A stretch of 64,000 bases of DNA from Streptomyces sp. NRRL S-646 (GCF_000720765.1 NZ_JODC01000007.1:1-64000), one strand, 5' to 3'; shown: positions 9,903 through 19,101, numbered from the stretch's first letter. Numbers and translations: made by a program. The notes: generated by a model not told the origin, from the letters alone.

Positions 9903-11957
9903 TCAGCCGACCGGGCTGAACGTCCACAGCAAGTTGGTGCTCTGCTGCCACGTCCACTGCTTGGTAACGGCCCCTTCGGCGACCAGGCCGCCGCCGTCGA
10001 GGACCAGTCCCGTGCTGCGGTTGGCAATCGAGTACCGGCCTTCGCCGCGGTGGATGATCTGCCACTGTTGGGTGTTACTGCCGTCCCAGGCCTTCTGCCG
10101 GGCCGGGTCGCCGTTGCCGGTGGAGCCCCAGCCGTCGGCGACCATGCCGTTGGTGCGGTTGACGAGCCGGTAGTAGCCGTTGCCGAGTTCGAGTGCCTGC
10201 CACTGGAGATTGGTGCTGTCCACTGCCTCCCACTGCTTCAGGTTCGAGCCGCCGGCCACATTGCCACCGCTGTCCAGCACCAGGTGGTTGGTGACATTGG
10301 TCAGGCGGAAGTACTTGTCGGGCCTGAACGTCACCTTCAGTGATCTGATGGCGTCATTGTTGCCGGTCACCCGGAGGTCGGGGGTGTTCGAGGTGAACGT
10401 CCAGGCGGTGCCGGTGAAGTTGTCACCGGAGTAGCCCGTCACCTGGTAGCCGTCGGGTATCAGGACGGACGATGCCGTGGCGGGCGCCAGGCCGGCGGTG
10501 GACAGCTGGGAGGACGTGTAGCTGCCCAACGGCAGGACCGCGCGGGCACCTTCGTAGTTGACGTTCGAGGTCACCGCCGCGGAAACGCTCACGGGCATGC
10601 CCTGGACCTCGACGCACAGCACGGAGACGTCGGCGTTCGGCGCGGTCGCCGGCACCGTGACGTTGATCTGGTCGGTGACGGTGTACGGGAGCGAGACCGA
10701 GGGGTTGTTCAGCAGATAGACGCGGCTGATCGTGTTGTCGATCGCCGGGATCCGCAACTGGCCGTTCGTGGGCCAGGTGAAGACGTGGGCGAAGAGCTTG
10801 CCGTTCTTCTTGGTGACCTTCCCCCATGAGGGGTCGGTGGCGAACGGGCTGCCGCTGGTGCCGTGAATGCTGTCGCTGTGCGTCGACATCCATGAGGCCA
10901 GGCCGTTCAGGACGGTCTGGGATCCGGCGGTGACCGAGCCGTCGCCCTTGGGGCCGATGTTCAACAGGAGGTTGCCGTCCCGGGAGACCACCGTGATGAG
11001 TTCCTGGACGATGTCCTTGACGGACCGGTAGGAGTTCTCCCTCCCCGCGTTGTAACCCCAGGCGCCGTTCATGGTGGCGCACCGCTCCCACGGCCGGCTC
11101 ATCGGCGCGGCGGGGATACCGAACTCCGCGACCGCGTAGTCGCCGAGACCGTGGTCCCGCTTGACCCGTTCGTTGACGATGAGGCCGGGTTTGCGGGCGA
11201 TCAGCCAGTCGTAGAGGTCGACGCCGTCCGATTCCAGCCACCAGTCCTCCAGGGTGGGGCTGGAAGGCTCGCCGAACCAGTCGCCGTCGAACCACATCAG
11301 CGCCGGGTCGTAGCGGTCCAGGAGTTCCTGAAGCTGCGCCTTCAGGTCGGCGATGTAGGCGGTGCGGGCGGCCTGCGAGGACATCGTGGTGAGACCGCTT
11401 TGGTGACGGTCGGTCTGGGACGGGTGGTTCCAGTCGAGTATCGAGTAGTACAGGCAGAACTTGATCCCACGGCTCTCGCACTCCCTCTTGAGGTCCATGA
11501 GGGGGTCGGTCCGGACGCCGTTGTAGTCGTGCAGGTTGTACTGCCTCGTGCCGGTGGTGTCGGTGAAGCCCCCGACGTTGGAGTCCCACATCGCGAAGCC
11601 CTCGTGGTGCTTGGAGGTGATCACGAGGTACTTCATGCCGGCGTTCTTGGCCAGTTCGGCGATGGCGGCGGCGTTGAACTCGGTCGGGTTGAACTTCTTG
11701 GTGACCTGGCTCTGGTAGTCCGCCTTGCTCCACTGCTGGCTGTCGAAGGCCCACTCCCCCTGGCCGAGCTGCGAGTAGGACCCGAAGTGGATGAACATCC
11801 CGAACCTGGCCTGGTACCACCAGTCCATCTTCGAGGGGACGGCGTACGCCTCGGCGGTGGAGGGCCACAGGACCTGCGGCAGCCCGAAGGCCGCCACTCC
11901 CCCGGCGAGGGCGGCGGCCTTCATCAGAGAGCGTCTGCTGAGGGAGGCAGAGGACAT
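9903..11957 (-). CDS. Secreted GH29 alpha-L-fucosidase with ricin-type lectin domain
   Basis: 684 residues. A Tat-type signal ([14 protein letters not shown], residues 8-21) ends near AEAYA. Residues about 40-370 are the GH29 barrel: [35 protein letters not shown], and [13 protein letters not shown], whose Asp in WFDG is the expected nucleophile. [20 protein letters not shown] and [14 protein letters not shown] are further family blocks. A beta-sandwich follows, then a segment with crystallin-like [11 protein letters not shown], and from about 545 a ricin B trefoil (repeated QW motifs: [41 protein letters not shown]). It should hydrolyse fucosides outside the cell, with the lectin domain binding glycans. 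GGAG precedes the ATG. Its 3' end abuts a dioxygenase relic. Confidence 0.93.
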   Translation of the reverse strand: MSSASLSRRSLMKAAALAGGVAAFGLPQVLWPSTAEAYAVPSKMDWWYQARFGMFIHFGSYSQLGQGEWAFDSQQWSKADYQSQVTKKFNPTEFNAAAIAELAKNAGMKYLVITSKHHEGFAMWDSNVGGFTDTTGTRQYNLHDYNGVRTDPLMDLKRECESRGIKFCLYYSILDWNHPSQTDRHQSGLTTMSSQAARTAYIADLKAQLQELLDRYDPALMWFDGDWFGEPSSPTLEDWWLESDGVDLYDWLIARKPGLIVNERVKRDHGLGDYAVAEFGIPAAPMSRPWERCATMNGAWGYNAGRENSYRSVKDIVQELITVVSRDGNLLLNIGPKGDGSVTAGSQTVLNGLASWMSTHSDSIHGTSGSPFATDPSWGKVTKKNGKLFAHVFTWPTNGQLRIPAIDNTISRVYLLNNPSVSLPYTVTDQINVTVPATAPNADVSVLCVEVQGMPVSVSAAVTSNVNYEGARAVLPLGSYTSSQLSTAGLAPATASSVLIPDGYQVTGYSGDNFTGTAWTFTSNTPDLRVTGNNDAIRSLKVTFRPDKYFRLTNVTNHLVLDSGGNVAGGSNLKQWEAVDSTNLQWQALELGNGYYRLVNRTNGMVADGWGSTGNGDPARQKAWDGSNTQQWQIIHRGEGRYSIANRSTGLVLDGGGLVAEGAVTKQWTWQQSTNLLWTFSPVG

Positions 11958-12528
11958 GGGGCGGCTCCATGGGTCGAGGGGGGGATGACAGGGCGAGCGG
12001 AACGCCGACAGGGGCGGTCATGCTCCGCGTCGCCCCACAAGGAGACATCGGATGGATTTATAGGAGACCGACGATGTCCACGTCTATAGCTGGGGCGAGA
12101 TTGACTCAAAGAGGGAAATAAACCAGAGGTTTGGAAGACACCCGGAGTTGCGAAGCGCCCACCCACCCGCCGAGTGAAGCACTATACATAGGATCTATTG
12201 GGGACCAGGTGAGCCCGGAGCACCGCGCTCTCAGGGCTCGCGAATGAATCCCCCACCGCGAGATGGACGCCGCCGGACGGGCCCATGTGGTCGAGGGGAG
12301 CGGCCCAGCCCGGCGGGCCACACCGGCATCCGTCGGTGCCGGGTTGGCGGCTGGTGATCAGTCTGGATGCGGATGCCCGAACAGCAGGTCGTAGCCCGGC
12401 GGGAGTTGGAGCAGTGTTGGCGGTCTTCTCCGTGACGCCTTCGATCCGGGCAGCGGTTGCCCGGATGAAGCGATCGGGCGACAGCGGTCGTGTGCCTGGA
12501 GCGGGTTGAGCAGGACGAAGGCGATGTC
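11958..12528. other. Fucosidase upstream region and unrecognised debris
   Basis: 11958-12170 should contain the minus-strand promoter and leader of the fucosidase gene. It is the most AT-rich part of this area, but I cannot fix a -10/-35 pair. From about 12180 to 12528 only short open frames occur and none matches a family I recognise. Given the gene relics that follow directly, it is probably further decayed sequence. Confidence 0.45.
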
Positions 12529-12766
12529 CTACAGGCCCGGCGTGAGCGGCTCGTGCGCGCACGCCCGGTCGACGGCGTCCAGCACGGGCAGCAGCGCCCG
12601 GAACACGTTGGCCACCGCGAGTTCGCGGACGGCCATGCGGTCCTGCCGCACCCGCTTGCGGTAGTTGTCGTACTCGGCCTTCACCCGCTGCAGGGTCGGC
12701 GGTCCGCTCCTCCACCAAGCGCCGTAGTTGCTGCAGTTCGGTGCTCCGGCCCACTCCCGGTCATCG
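12529..12766 (-). pseudogene. grpE relic with frameshift
   Basis: Directly behind a dnaK tail, read leftwards, one frame gives ELQQLRRLVEERTAD. A second frame continues with LQRVKAEYDNYRKRVRQDR and AVRELAVANVFRALLPVLDA, then stops at 12529. Together these match the coiled coil and the start of the head of GrpE, the nucleotide-exchange factor of DnaK. Removing one base from the G run at 12693-12695 joins the frames. The C-terminal beta domain that contacts DnaK is missing, so no functional protein is expected. The order dnaK-grpE with minimal spacing is the normal operon order in actinomycetes, so this is one captured operon fragment. Confidence 0.75.
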
Positions 12767-12976
12767 TCAGGCGGCCTCCGGCTTGTCCTCGTCGACGATC
12801 TCGGCGTCCACCACCTCGTCCTCGGACGAGTCATCAGCCGTGCCGCCCGCGGGCGCCCCCGCCGACTGCTCGGCCCGCGACTTCTCGTACAGGGTCGTGC
12901 CGATCTTCTGCGCGGCCTGCGTCGTACGGTCGACGGCCTGCCGGACGGCCGCCGTGTCCGCGTTCTCGTCCTTCAG
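12767..12976 (-). pseudogene. C-terminal relic of dnaK
   Basis: 69 codons read [37 protein letters not shown], a Gly/Ala/Asp linker and EDEVVDAEIVDED before TGA at 12767-12769. This is the lid and disordered acidic tail of an actinobacterial DnaK. The ATPase and substrate-binding domains are absent. The similarity ends at 12976, where a protease fragment on the other strand begins at the next base. The intact chromosomal dnaK must lie elsewhere. Whether this derives from it or from a second copy cannot be decided here. Confidence 0.8.
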
Positions 12977-13130
12977 CGTACGACGCCAAGCCCAGCTGGC
13001 AGAGGACACAGGCTGCACCAACCGCACGGTGCCGGACGTGTCCGCGGTCGCCGACCCGAACACCGGTGTCGCGGTCTACGACAGCTATCGTTCGGCGACC
13101 GGCTGGATGGTCTTCGGCGGCACCAGATGA
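12976..13130 (+). pseudogene. Fragment of a secreted serine protease (sedolisin/subtilase type)
   Basis: The plus strand reads YDAKPSWQ in one frame (12979 on). After a one-base shift near 13002 it reads [28 protein letters not shown] and GWMVFGGT in another, ending TGA at 13128. The pattern [25 protein letters not shown] with GGT is the region just before the active-site serine of secreted S53/S8-like proteases common in Streptomyces. The serine motif itself (usually GTSVSSP) is cut off at the junction with the arsM relic. The piece sits head-to-head between minus-strand relics and has no start. Family is likely; the exact peptidase clan is uncertain. Confidence 0.65.
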
Positions 13131-13356
13131 CCACGTCGATGGTGTGCGCGGGCAGCGGGACGGCCTCGATGGTGCCCATGAGGAACTCCACGTTGGTCGC
13201 GCCCGCCTTCTCGGCGTTGGTCAGGGCCAGGGCGGCGTCCATGCCGCCGCCCGAACCGAGGTCCAGGACGCGCTCACCCTCGCGGAGTTCGGCGACGGCG
13301 GTGAGGTTGCCGCAGCCTAGGGAGGCAGCGCCGGCCTCGGCGGGCTGCTCGCTCAT
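13124..13356 (-). pseudogene. Arsenite methyltransferase (arsM) relic with internal deletion
   Basis: Read leftwards: [37 protein letters not shown], then [20 protein letters not shown] and [12 protein letters not shown]. This follows ArsM through the SAM-binding glycine motif (VLDLGSGGG) and the post-motif strand. The roughly 23 residues that normally separate GGGxD from the NAEKAG helix are missing. The N-terminal cysteine part and everything after DVVI are also gone. The right end at 13124 overlaps the last bases of the protease fragment, a junction with a few bases of shared sequence. No function is expected. Confidence is good for a SAM methyltransferase and fair for ArsM specifically. 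Confidence 0.72.
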
Positions 13357-13619
13357 GACTGGCGTACCGGACAAGCTCACCGCTTTCCTGACCGCCCGGC
13401 AGCCCGCCGGAGCCAGCACGTGAACGCGCCGCTCGGCCGCAGCGTCGCGGCCGAGCGATCGGGACCGGGTTGCTGGTCGCGGTCTCGCCAACGTTTTCGG
13501 TCCGAGTGTCCTCCGCCCTGACTGGCTCACGGGACACAACGTTCGCTGCCGACCCGGCGACACAGCCCAGCCGCCAAGATCGTCGGCAAGGCAGCTTCCC
13601 AGGTCAGCAAGGGCGCAGC

Positions 13620-15008
13620 TCAGGCCCAGGATGCCACCGGCACAAACGAACTGTCCTGCCGGAACAGATCCGTCCCCGCCGTCGCCTCCACCCTCAGCTG
13701 GTAGTTGTAGTGCCGCAGGCAGTAGCCGGGATAGTTGTACGACTCCCAGCGGATCGAGCCCGATGCCGTGCCCGTCCTGGCGATGAAGGTCGCGTCCTTC
13801 GCGAACGTCGACGTGCCGTCGTTCGCGTCGAAGCGGCCCCGGAAATCGTAGTGGCGCAGGTAGTTGCCGGACGCGTCGCGGAAGGAGAAGGCGTTCGAGT
13901 CGGCGAGACCTGCCACGACCGTGAAGGTCGACGCCGTCTTCTCCGCGCTCGTGCTGGAGCCGCTCACCACCGGGAGGTTGAGCAGGGAGGACTGCTCCTG
14001 CCAATAGCGGGTGGTGTAGTTGGCCGACTGGAAGGAGCGCGTCACGTTCTTCGACAGGCTCGGACCGCCCGACACCGTCTCCTTGATGACCGTGAAGTGG
14101 CGTGCCGTACCGGAGATGGAGGGCAGCGCCTTCGGGGCGGACCAGGTCGCGAAGGTGTCATAGCTGTCGCTGTAGTAGTAGTTGCCGTCGCCGTAGCCGT
14201 CGAAGAAGATGCGCCAGCCGCCGTTGTCGAGCTGGATCACGGACGGGCCCTCGCGGTAGCTGCCCCAGCCGGCCCAGTCGCCGGTTCTGGTGATCGTGTA
14301 GGGGCCGGTGAGGCTCGACGCCGTGCCGTACTCGATGTACTTGGCCGTCTCGTTCTTCGTGAACGCGTGGTAGGTCGAGCCGATCTTCACGATGTACGTG
14401 TCGATGTGGTTCGAGCCGATCCCGGACAGGGCGACGGGTGAACTCCACGCAGTGAGCGCCGAGTTGGTGGCCTTGAGACGGTACGGGGTGAAGATCCACT
14501 CGTCGCTGGTGAGCGAGCAGGACACGATGATGTTGACGCTGCCGTCACTGTCGACGAACCACTCGGGCGCCCACGCCCGGGACAGGCCCGCGATCGGGAC
14601 CGTGTAGTCGTACAGGAAGGTCCAGTTGACGCGGTCGGAGCTGCGGGCGAAGCCGATGGTCGTGCTGACGTCCTGCCAGGTGTGCGTGGTGTAGGTGAGG
14701 TAGTAGTAGCCGTCCGTGTGCTTGAAGACGCTCGCGTCGCGGATCCTGTCGCTGGGCGGGGTGTAGGCCGAGGCCTGGACGAGGCGGAAGTCGGTGGCGT
14801 CGTCGGACTGGTAGACGTTGACCGTGCCGTCGTTGCTGTTGAGGAACGGGACGATGGTGTAGCGGGTGGCGGAGCCGCTCGCCGGTGCCGCGGCCGATGC
14901 CGTGCCGAGCAGGCCGGGCAGTTCGCCCAGTACGAGCGCCGAGGCGGGCAGGGCGGCCATCGCGCGCAGGAGGGCGCGGCGGGACGGGGCGGGGGGTCGA
15001 GTGCTCAC
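13620..15008 (-). CDS. Secreted GH43-like glycosidase with AbfB arabinose-binding domain
   Basis: 462 residues from the GTG at 15008, chosen because AAGGAG lies six bases upstream; the frame stays open to an ATG at 15059 without a ribosome site. A Tat-like signal ([20 protein letters not shown]) is followed by a five-bladed-propeller region with [38 protein letters not shown] and [15 protein letters not shown], resembling GH43-type exo-enzymes. From about residue 325 there is an AbfB (CBM42) beta-trefoil: [20 protein letters not shown] and [20 protein letters not shown], a module that binds arabinofuranose side chains. Export and arabinoxylan or arabinan degradation are inferred. The gene belongs functionally with the fucosidase and the xylanase pair at 30.7 kb. 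Catalytic residues were not assigned with certainty. Confidence 0.85.
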   Translation of the reverse strand: MSTRPPAPSRRALLRAMAALPASALVLGELPGLLGTASAAAPASGSATRYTIVPFLNSNDGTVNVYQSDDATDFRLVQASAYTPPSDRIRDASVFKHTDGYYYLTYTTHTWQDVSTTIGFARSSDRVNWTFLYDYTVPIAGLSRAWAPEWFVDSDGSVNIIVSCSLTSDEWIFTPYRLKATNSALTAWSSPVALSGIGSNHIDTYIVKIGSTYHAFTKNETAKYIEYGTASSLTGPYTITRTGDWAGWGSYREGPSVIQLDNGGWRIFFDGYGDGNYYYSDSYDTFATWSAPKALPSISGTARHFTVIKETVSGGPSLSKNVTRSFQSANYTTRYWQEQSSLLNLPVVSGSSTSAEKTASTFTVVAGLADSNAFSFRDASGNYLRHYDFRGRFDANDGTSTFAKDATFIARTGTASGSIRWESYNYPGYCLRHYNYQLRVEATAGTDLFRQDSSFVPVASWA

Positions 15009-15256
15009 GTGCGGCTCCTTGGTCCAACCGAAAACCGTGATGTGCGGAATATCGAACACAGTTCGGCAAGTCGGTCAGAAGGTAAAGGTGGGGCCTGTGT
15101 GCGTCAATGGATTGAGCAGGACTCGATGACACCTGTGTGACGGTTGCGTTGCCGTCGAATCGCCACCGAGGGAAGGGATGTTCGAGATTCCGTACCACAG
15201 GGGCCCGCTGGACGTTACCGTTCAGTAGACAATGCTGTCCCGGAAAGGTGTCCCGC

Positions 15257-16681
15257 ATGACGCTCGACCGTGCCGCAGGCCTGGCGGAGTCCGCCCGAGC
15301 TCTCGCCGAGGGGGAAACCACCTCCCGGGCGCTCGTCGAGCAGGCGCTCGCGCGGATCGAGGCGACGCAGCCCTCCCTGAACGCCTTCCGGATCGTGCGG
15401 GCCGAGGCCGCCCTGGCCGAGGCCGACGCGGCGGACGGGCTACTGGCCGCCGGCCTGCGGAAACCGCTGCTCGGCGTGCCCGTCGCCGTCAAGGACGACA
15501 TGGACGTGGCCGGGGAGCCGACCGCCTTCGGCTGCGACGGGGAGTTCCCGCCGGTCGCCGAGGACGGTGAGGCCGTACGGCGGTTGCGCGCGGCCGGGGC
15601 CGTCGTCGTCGGCAAGACCAACACCTGCGAGTTCGGGCAGTGGCCCTTCACCGAGGGGCCCGCCTTCGGGGCGACCCGCAATCCGTGGCATCCGGAGCAC
15701 ACGCCCGGCGGCTCGTCCGGCGGGTCGGCCGCCGCCGTCGCCGCCGGTCTCGTGCCCGCCGCGCTCGGCTCGGACGGCGCCGGATCCGTGCGCATCCCCG
15801 CCTCCTGGACCCACCTCGTCGGCATCAAGCCGCAGCGCGGCCGCATCTCCACCTGGCCGCGCGGCGAGTCGTTCCAGGGCATCACTGTCAACGGCACCCT
15901 CGCCCGCACGGTCGCGGACGCGGCCCTGCTGCTGGATGCGGCGAGCGGCAACCACGAGCTCGATCCGCACCGGCCTGCGGCCATCAACGCCTCGGAGGCG
16001 GTGGGCCGTGAGCCCGGGCGGCTGCGCATCGCGCTCTCCCTCAAGCCGCCGTTCACCGCCGTGCCCGCGCGCCTGCAGCCCGAGGTGCGCGCCCGCGTGC
16101 TTCAACTGGCCGAGAAGGTCAGCGCGTTGGGGCATGTCGTGGAGGAGGCCGACCCGCCCTACGGTCAGATCGGGCTCGCCTTCGTCCCCCGCGCCACCGC
16201 CGGCATCGCCGAGCGTGTCAGCGAGGCTCCCTTCCCCGCACTCCTCGACCGGCGCACCCGCGACGCCGCCCGGCTGGGCCGGCTGCTCGGCGGGGTACCG
16301 CTGAGGGCGGCGCGGCGTGCGGAGGCGGCGCTGCAGCGCCGTATCGGCACCTTCTTCGAGTCGTACGACGTCGTCCTCGCGCCCACGACCGCCGCTCCCC
16401 CGCCGCGCATCGGCGCGATGCAGGCGCTGAGCGGTTTCGCCACCGACCGCGCGATGATCGCCGCCTGCCCGTATGCCTGGCCGTGGAACGTGCTGGGCTG
16501 GCCCGGGGTCAATGTGCCCGCCGGGTTCGTGAGCGGCGGGCTGCCCGTCGGGGCGCAGCTGCTGGGACCGGCCGGCAGCGAGCCCTTGCTGATCTCGCTC
16601 GCCGCCCAGTTGGAGGCGGAGCTGCGCTGGCACGAGGCGTGGCCGCCGCAGCGGGCCGTCACGGACTCCCCGGCGGCGTAG
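15257..16681 (+). CDS. Amidase (amidase-signature family)
   Basis: 474 residues from the ATG at 15257, with GAAAGG upstream; the frame is open further back to 15137 but without support. The amidase-signature core is complete: LGVPVAVKDDMDV holds the catalytic lysine, and TPGGSSGGSAAAVAAGLVPA followed by ALGSDGAGSVRIPASW gives the cis-Ser and nucleophile Ser. ATAGIAERVS and LAPTTAAPPPRIG are later family segments. The enzyme should hydrolyse a carboxamide in the cytoplasm. The usual GatA context (gatC, gatB) is missing and the length fits stand-alone amidases, so it is not the tRNA amidotransferase subunit. The substrate is unknown. A small NfeD-like gene follows 26 bases downstream. Confidence 0.9.
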   Translation: MTLDRAAGLAESARALAEGETTSRALVEQALARIEATQPSLNAFRIVRAEAALAEADAADGLLAAGLRKPLLGVPVAVKDDMDVAGEPTAFGCDGEFPPVAEDGEAVRRLRAAGAVVVGKTNTCEFGQWPFTEGPAFGATRNPWHPEHTPGGSSGGSAAAVAAGLVPAALGSDGAGSVRIPASWTHLVGIKPQRGRISTWPRGESFQGITVNGTLARTVADAALLLDAASGNHELDPHRPAAINASEAVGREPGRLRIALSLKPPFTAVPARLQPEVRARVLQLAEKVSALGHVVEEADPPYGQIGLAFVPRATAGIAERVSEAPFPALLDRRTRDAARLGRLLGGVPLRAARRAEAALQRRIGTFFESYDVVLAPTTAAPPPRIGAMQALSGFATDRAMIAACPYAWPWNVLGWPGVNVPAGFVSGGLPVGAQLLGPAGSEPLLISLAAQLEAELRWHEAWPPQRAVTDSPAA

Positions 16682-16707
16682 ACGGGTTCGGCCCGTACCC
16701 TGTGACC

Positions 16708-16926
16708 ATGGACGATGCGTCGATGGTCGGGCTCATGGGGCGGGTCACCGGTACGGTCGGGCCCGGCCTCGTCGGCGAGGTGATCGTCCGGGTGCGGGGC
16801 GGGGCCGAGCACTTCCTCGCGTACGCGGCCACCGGGACCGACCGGATCGAGCGGGGCACGGTCGTGATGGTCGTCGAATACCTGCCGCCCAGGACCGTCT
16901 ACGTCACTGCCGCATACGACAGTTGA
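16708..16926 (+). CDS. Small NfeD-like OB-fold protein
   Basis: 72 residues. It starts at the ATG at 16708; a GTG six bases earlier is possible and no good ribosome site precedes either. The sequence GLMGRVTGTVGPGLVGEVIV and ERGTVVMVVEYLPPRTVYV alternates Gly turns with short strands, as in the soluble OB-fold domain of NfeD proteins (here the membrane part is absent). NfeD domains partner with SPFH/flotillin proteins, and a flotillin follows 128 bases downstream, which supports the call. It probably works on the inner face of the membrane with that flotillin. Lack of a classical motif keeps this moderate. Confidence 0.6.
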   Translation: MDDASMVGLMGRVTGTVGPGLVGEVIVRVRGGAEHFLAYAATGTDRIERGTVVMVVEYLPPRTVYVTAAYDS

Positions 16927-17054
16927 GCATGCTCCACCCCAGGTGAGAGCCGTTTGCGGGCGGGCGCGTCAAGAACGCGACAAGGATTCGCCGACGTCTT
17001 CTCGCGGGCCTCGCGCAGGAGCACACTCCCTTCGTTCGGTGCCGAAAGGGCACC

Positions 17055-18557
17055 ATGCAAAGGGGGCGTATGCCGATGGTTGTCGGCGTCGTTGCGGGAG
17101 TGGTGGTTGCCTCCATTCTCGTACTGATCGGTCTGTTCAAGCTCATGTGGCGCGTCGCGGAGCCCAACGAGGCGCTCGTCATCTCCGGCTCGAAGCACAA
17201 GACGGAGGGGCTCGGGGAGGGCATGGGATTCCGCATCGTCACCGGGCGCGGCACGCTGGTGCTGCCCGGTGTGCAGGCGGTGCGCAAGCTCTCGCTCGAC
17301 CTGAACGAGACCGAACTGCATGTGGACTGCGTGACCCACCAGGGCATTCCGCTCAAGGTGCGGGGCGTGGTCATCTTCAAGGTGGGCGACGACTACGTGT
17401 CGATCGCGAACGCGTCCCGCCGCTTCCTCGACCAGCAGAAGCTGATGGCGGAGCGGGTGCACAACGTGTTCGCCGGTCATCTGCGGTCCATCGTCGGCGG
17501 GTTGACCGTCGAGGACATGATCCGCGACCGGGAGAAGCTCACCGCGCAGACCCGGGCCGCCTGCGGCACGGAGATGGAGAAGCTGGGGCTCATCGTGGAC
17601 TCCCTGCAGATCCATGAGATCGAGGACCCGACCGGGTACATCCAGAACCTGGCCGCACCGCACGCCTCCGCCGTCCAGCGGGACGCACGGATCGCGCAGG
17701 CGGAGTCGAACCGGCTGGCCACGGAGGCCGAGCAGCAGTCGTTCGCGCGGATGGCGGAGGCCACCCGGGACAGCGAGATCTTGCAGGCCGGTTACCAGGC
17801 CCAGCGGGACAAGGCGGCCGCACAGGCGCGGCAGGCGGGTCCGCTCGCCGATGCCGCGGCCCGACAGGAGGTCGTCGTCCAGGAGACCCGGGTCGCCGAA
17901 CTCGAGGCGCACCGGCGCGAGCAGCAGCTCCAGGCGGACGTCCGCAAGCCCGCGGACGCCAAGGCCTACGAGAAGCGCACGCTGGCCGAGGCCGAGCGCG
18001 ACGCGCGGATCTCGGCGGCTCAGGCCAAGGCGAAGGAGACCGAGCTGGCTGCCGCCGCCGAGGCGACCCGGGTCAAGACGGCCGCGGGCGCGGAGGCCGA
18101 GGCGACCAAGGCACGGGGTGCCGCGGCCGCCACGGCGACCAAGGCCACTGGTGAGGCCGAGGCGGCCGCCGCGCAGGCCAAGGGTCTGGCGGAGGCCGAG
18201 GCGACCAAGGCCAAGGGGCTCGCCGAGGCGGAGGCCATCAAGGCGCGGGCCGCGGCCCTCGCCGAGAACCAGGAGGCGGTCGTCGCCCAGCAACTCGCCG
18301 AGAACTGGCCGGAGATCGTCAAGGCGGGCGCGTCCGCGTTCGGAAGCGTCGACAACATGGTGGTGCTCAACGGTGCGGACGGCATGGCCGACATGCTCGC
18401 CAAGGCGCTCACCATGGGCGGCACGGGCCTCGGCCTGGCCCGCCAGCTGCTGGCCTCGATGAACCAGAACGGGCAGACCCCGCACGGGACTTCACCGTCT
18501 CTGAACGGGATAGCGGCACCGCCGTCGCAGAAGGTGCCGGTGGAGAAGGAGGGATAG
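17055..18557 (+). CDS. Flotillin-like SPFH membrane-scaffold protein
   Basis: 500 residues from the ATG at 17055 (GAAAGGG just upstream). The in-frame ATG at 17070, behind AGGGGGCG, is equally plausible. One membrane helix (about residues 8-30) is followed by the SPFH domain (EPNEALVISGSKHKTEGLGE, GMGFRIVTGRGTLVLPGVQA, LNETELHVDCVTHQGIPLKV). A long Ala/Glu/Lys coiled coil with repeated AEAEATKAKG-type units (about 290-425) forms the flotillin domain. Flotillins assemble into membrane-bound cages that organise lipid domains. With the NfeD-like gene just upstream this forms the standard NfeD-flotillin pair. An 11-bp terminator stem follows at 18589-18614. The biological cargo in this organism is unknown. 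Confidence 0.92.
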   Translation: MQRGRMPMVVGVVAGVVVASILVLIGLFKLMWRVAEPNEALVISGSKHKTEGLGEGMGFRIVTGRGTLVLPGVQAVRKLSLDLNETELHVDCVTHQGIPLKVRGVVIFKVGDDYVSIANASRRFLDQQKLMAERVHNVFAGHLRSIVGGLTVEDMIRDREKLTAQTRAACGTEMEKLGLIVDSLQIHEIEDPTGYIQNLAAPHASAVQRDARIAQAESNRLATEAEQQSFARMAEATRDSEILQAGYQAQRDKAAAQARQAGPLADAAARQEVVVQETRVAELEAHRREQQLQADVRKPADAKAYEKRTLAEAERDARISAAQAKAKETELAAAAEATRVKTAAGAEAEATKARGAAAATATKATGEAEAAAAQAKGLAEAEATKAKGLAEAEAIKARAAALAENQEAVVAQQLAENWPEIVKAGASAFGSVDNMVVLNGADGMADMLAKALTMGGTGLGLARQLLASMNQNGQTPHGTSPSLNGIAAPPSQKVPVEKEG

Positions 18558-18588
18558 CCGTTCCGGCGGCAGTACGACAACAGCTCCC

Positions 18589-18614
18589 GGGGGCCCTCGG
18601 TTTCGAGGGCCCCC
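18589..18614. terminator. Hairpin terminator after the flotillin gene
   Basis: GGGGGCCCTCG (18589-18599) and CGAGGGCCCCC (18604-18614) form a perfect 11-bp stem with a GTTT loop. There is no U tract, as is usual for Streptomyces terminators. It separates the flotillin transcript from the toxin-like gene at 18655. Confidence 0.75.
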
Positions 18615-18654
18615 AGGCCTGCTGAGCTGCCCCCCGCCCCTCTAAGGTGCCTGC

Positions 18655-19101
18655 GTGACTGCGTTTACCGATGAGAACGTCCCGGGCCGCTTCGGCCCCA
18701 CCGCCACCACCGAGGCCGACCCCCGCCAGGTTGGCAGGGTGCATACCGAGTACTCCCCTGCGCACGACGGCGATCCCGACCCCGGCGAGATCGTGTGGAC
18801 CTGGGTGCCCTTCGAGGAGAACGACGGCCGCGGCAAGGACCGCCCGGTGCTCGTCGTCGCCCGTGAGAGCGCCGGCACCCTGCTCGCCGTGCAGTTGTCC
18901 AGCAAGCGGCACGACGGCGACCGGGAGTGGGTGGCGATCGGCAGCGGGCCCTGGGACCGGTCGGGGCGCGACTCCTGGATCGACGTGGACCGGGTACTGC
19001 GGCTGCACGAGGACGGCATGCGCCGGGAGGCCTGCGCTCTGGACCGGGGGCGGTTCAACCTGGTGCGGCAGCGGCTGGCGGAGCGCTACGGCTGGAGCTG
19101 A
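18655..19101 (+). CDS. PemK/MazF-family toxin-like protein, without antitoxin
   Basis: 148 residues from a GTG at 18655 with AAGGTG upstream. From about residue 40: GEIVWTWVPFEENDGRGKDR then PVLVVARESAGTLLAVQLSS, which match the start of the MazF/PemK beta-barrel (GEIVW, then KxRPVLVV). RVLRLHEDGMRREACALDRG and FNLVRQRLAERYGW are the C-terminal helix region. Classical family members are endoribonucleases that cut mRNA. The first 40 residues are an acidic extension that is unusual for MazF. No antitoxin ORF lies on either side (a terminator upstream, a convergent exporter downstream), so it may be a domesticated or housekeeping member rather than half of a toxin-antitoxin pair. Catalytic residues are not certain. 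Confidence 0.7.
   Translation: MTAFTDENVPGRFGPTATTEADPRQVGRVHTEYSPAHDGDPDPGEIVWTWVPFEENDGRGKDRPVLVVARESAGTLLAVQLSSKRHDGDREWVAIGSGPWDRSGRDSWIDVDRVLRLHEDGMRREACALDRGRFNLVRQRLAERYGWS

Noticed and set aside
12182..12754. Minus-strand hypothetical protein downstream of the grpE relic
   Set aside because: Only the first 20 codons match GrpE and the rest has no coding character. It is treated as part of the relic.
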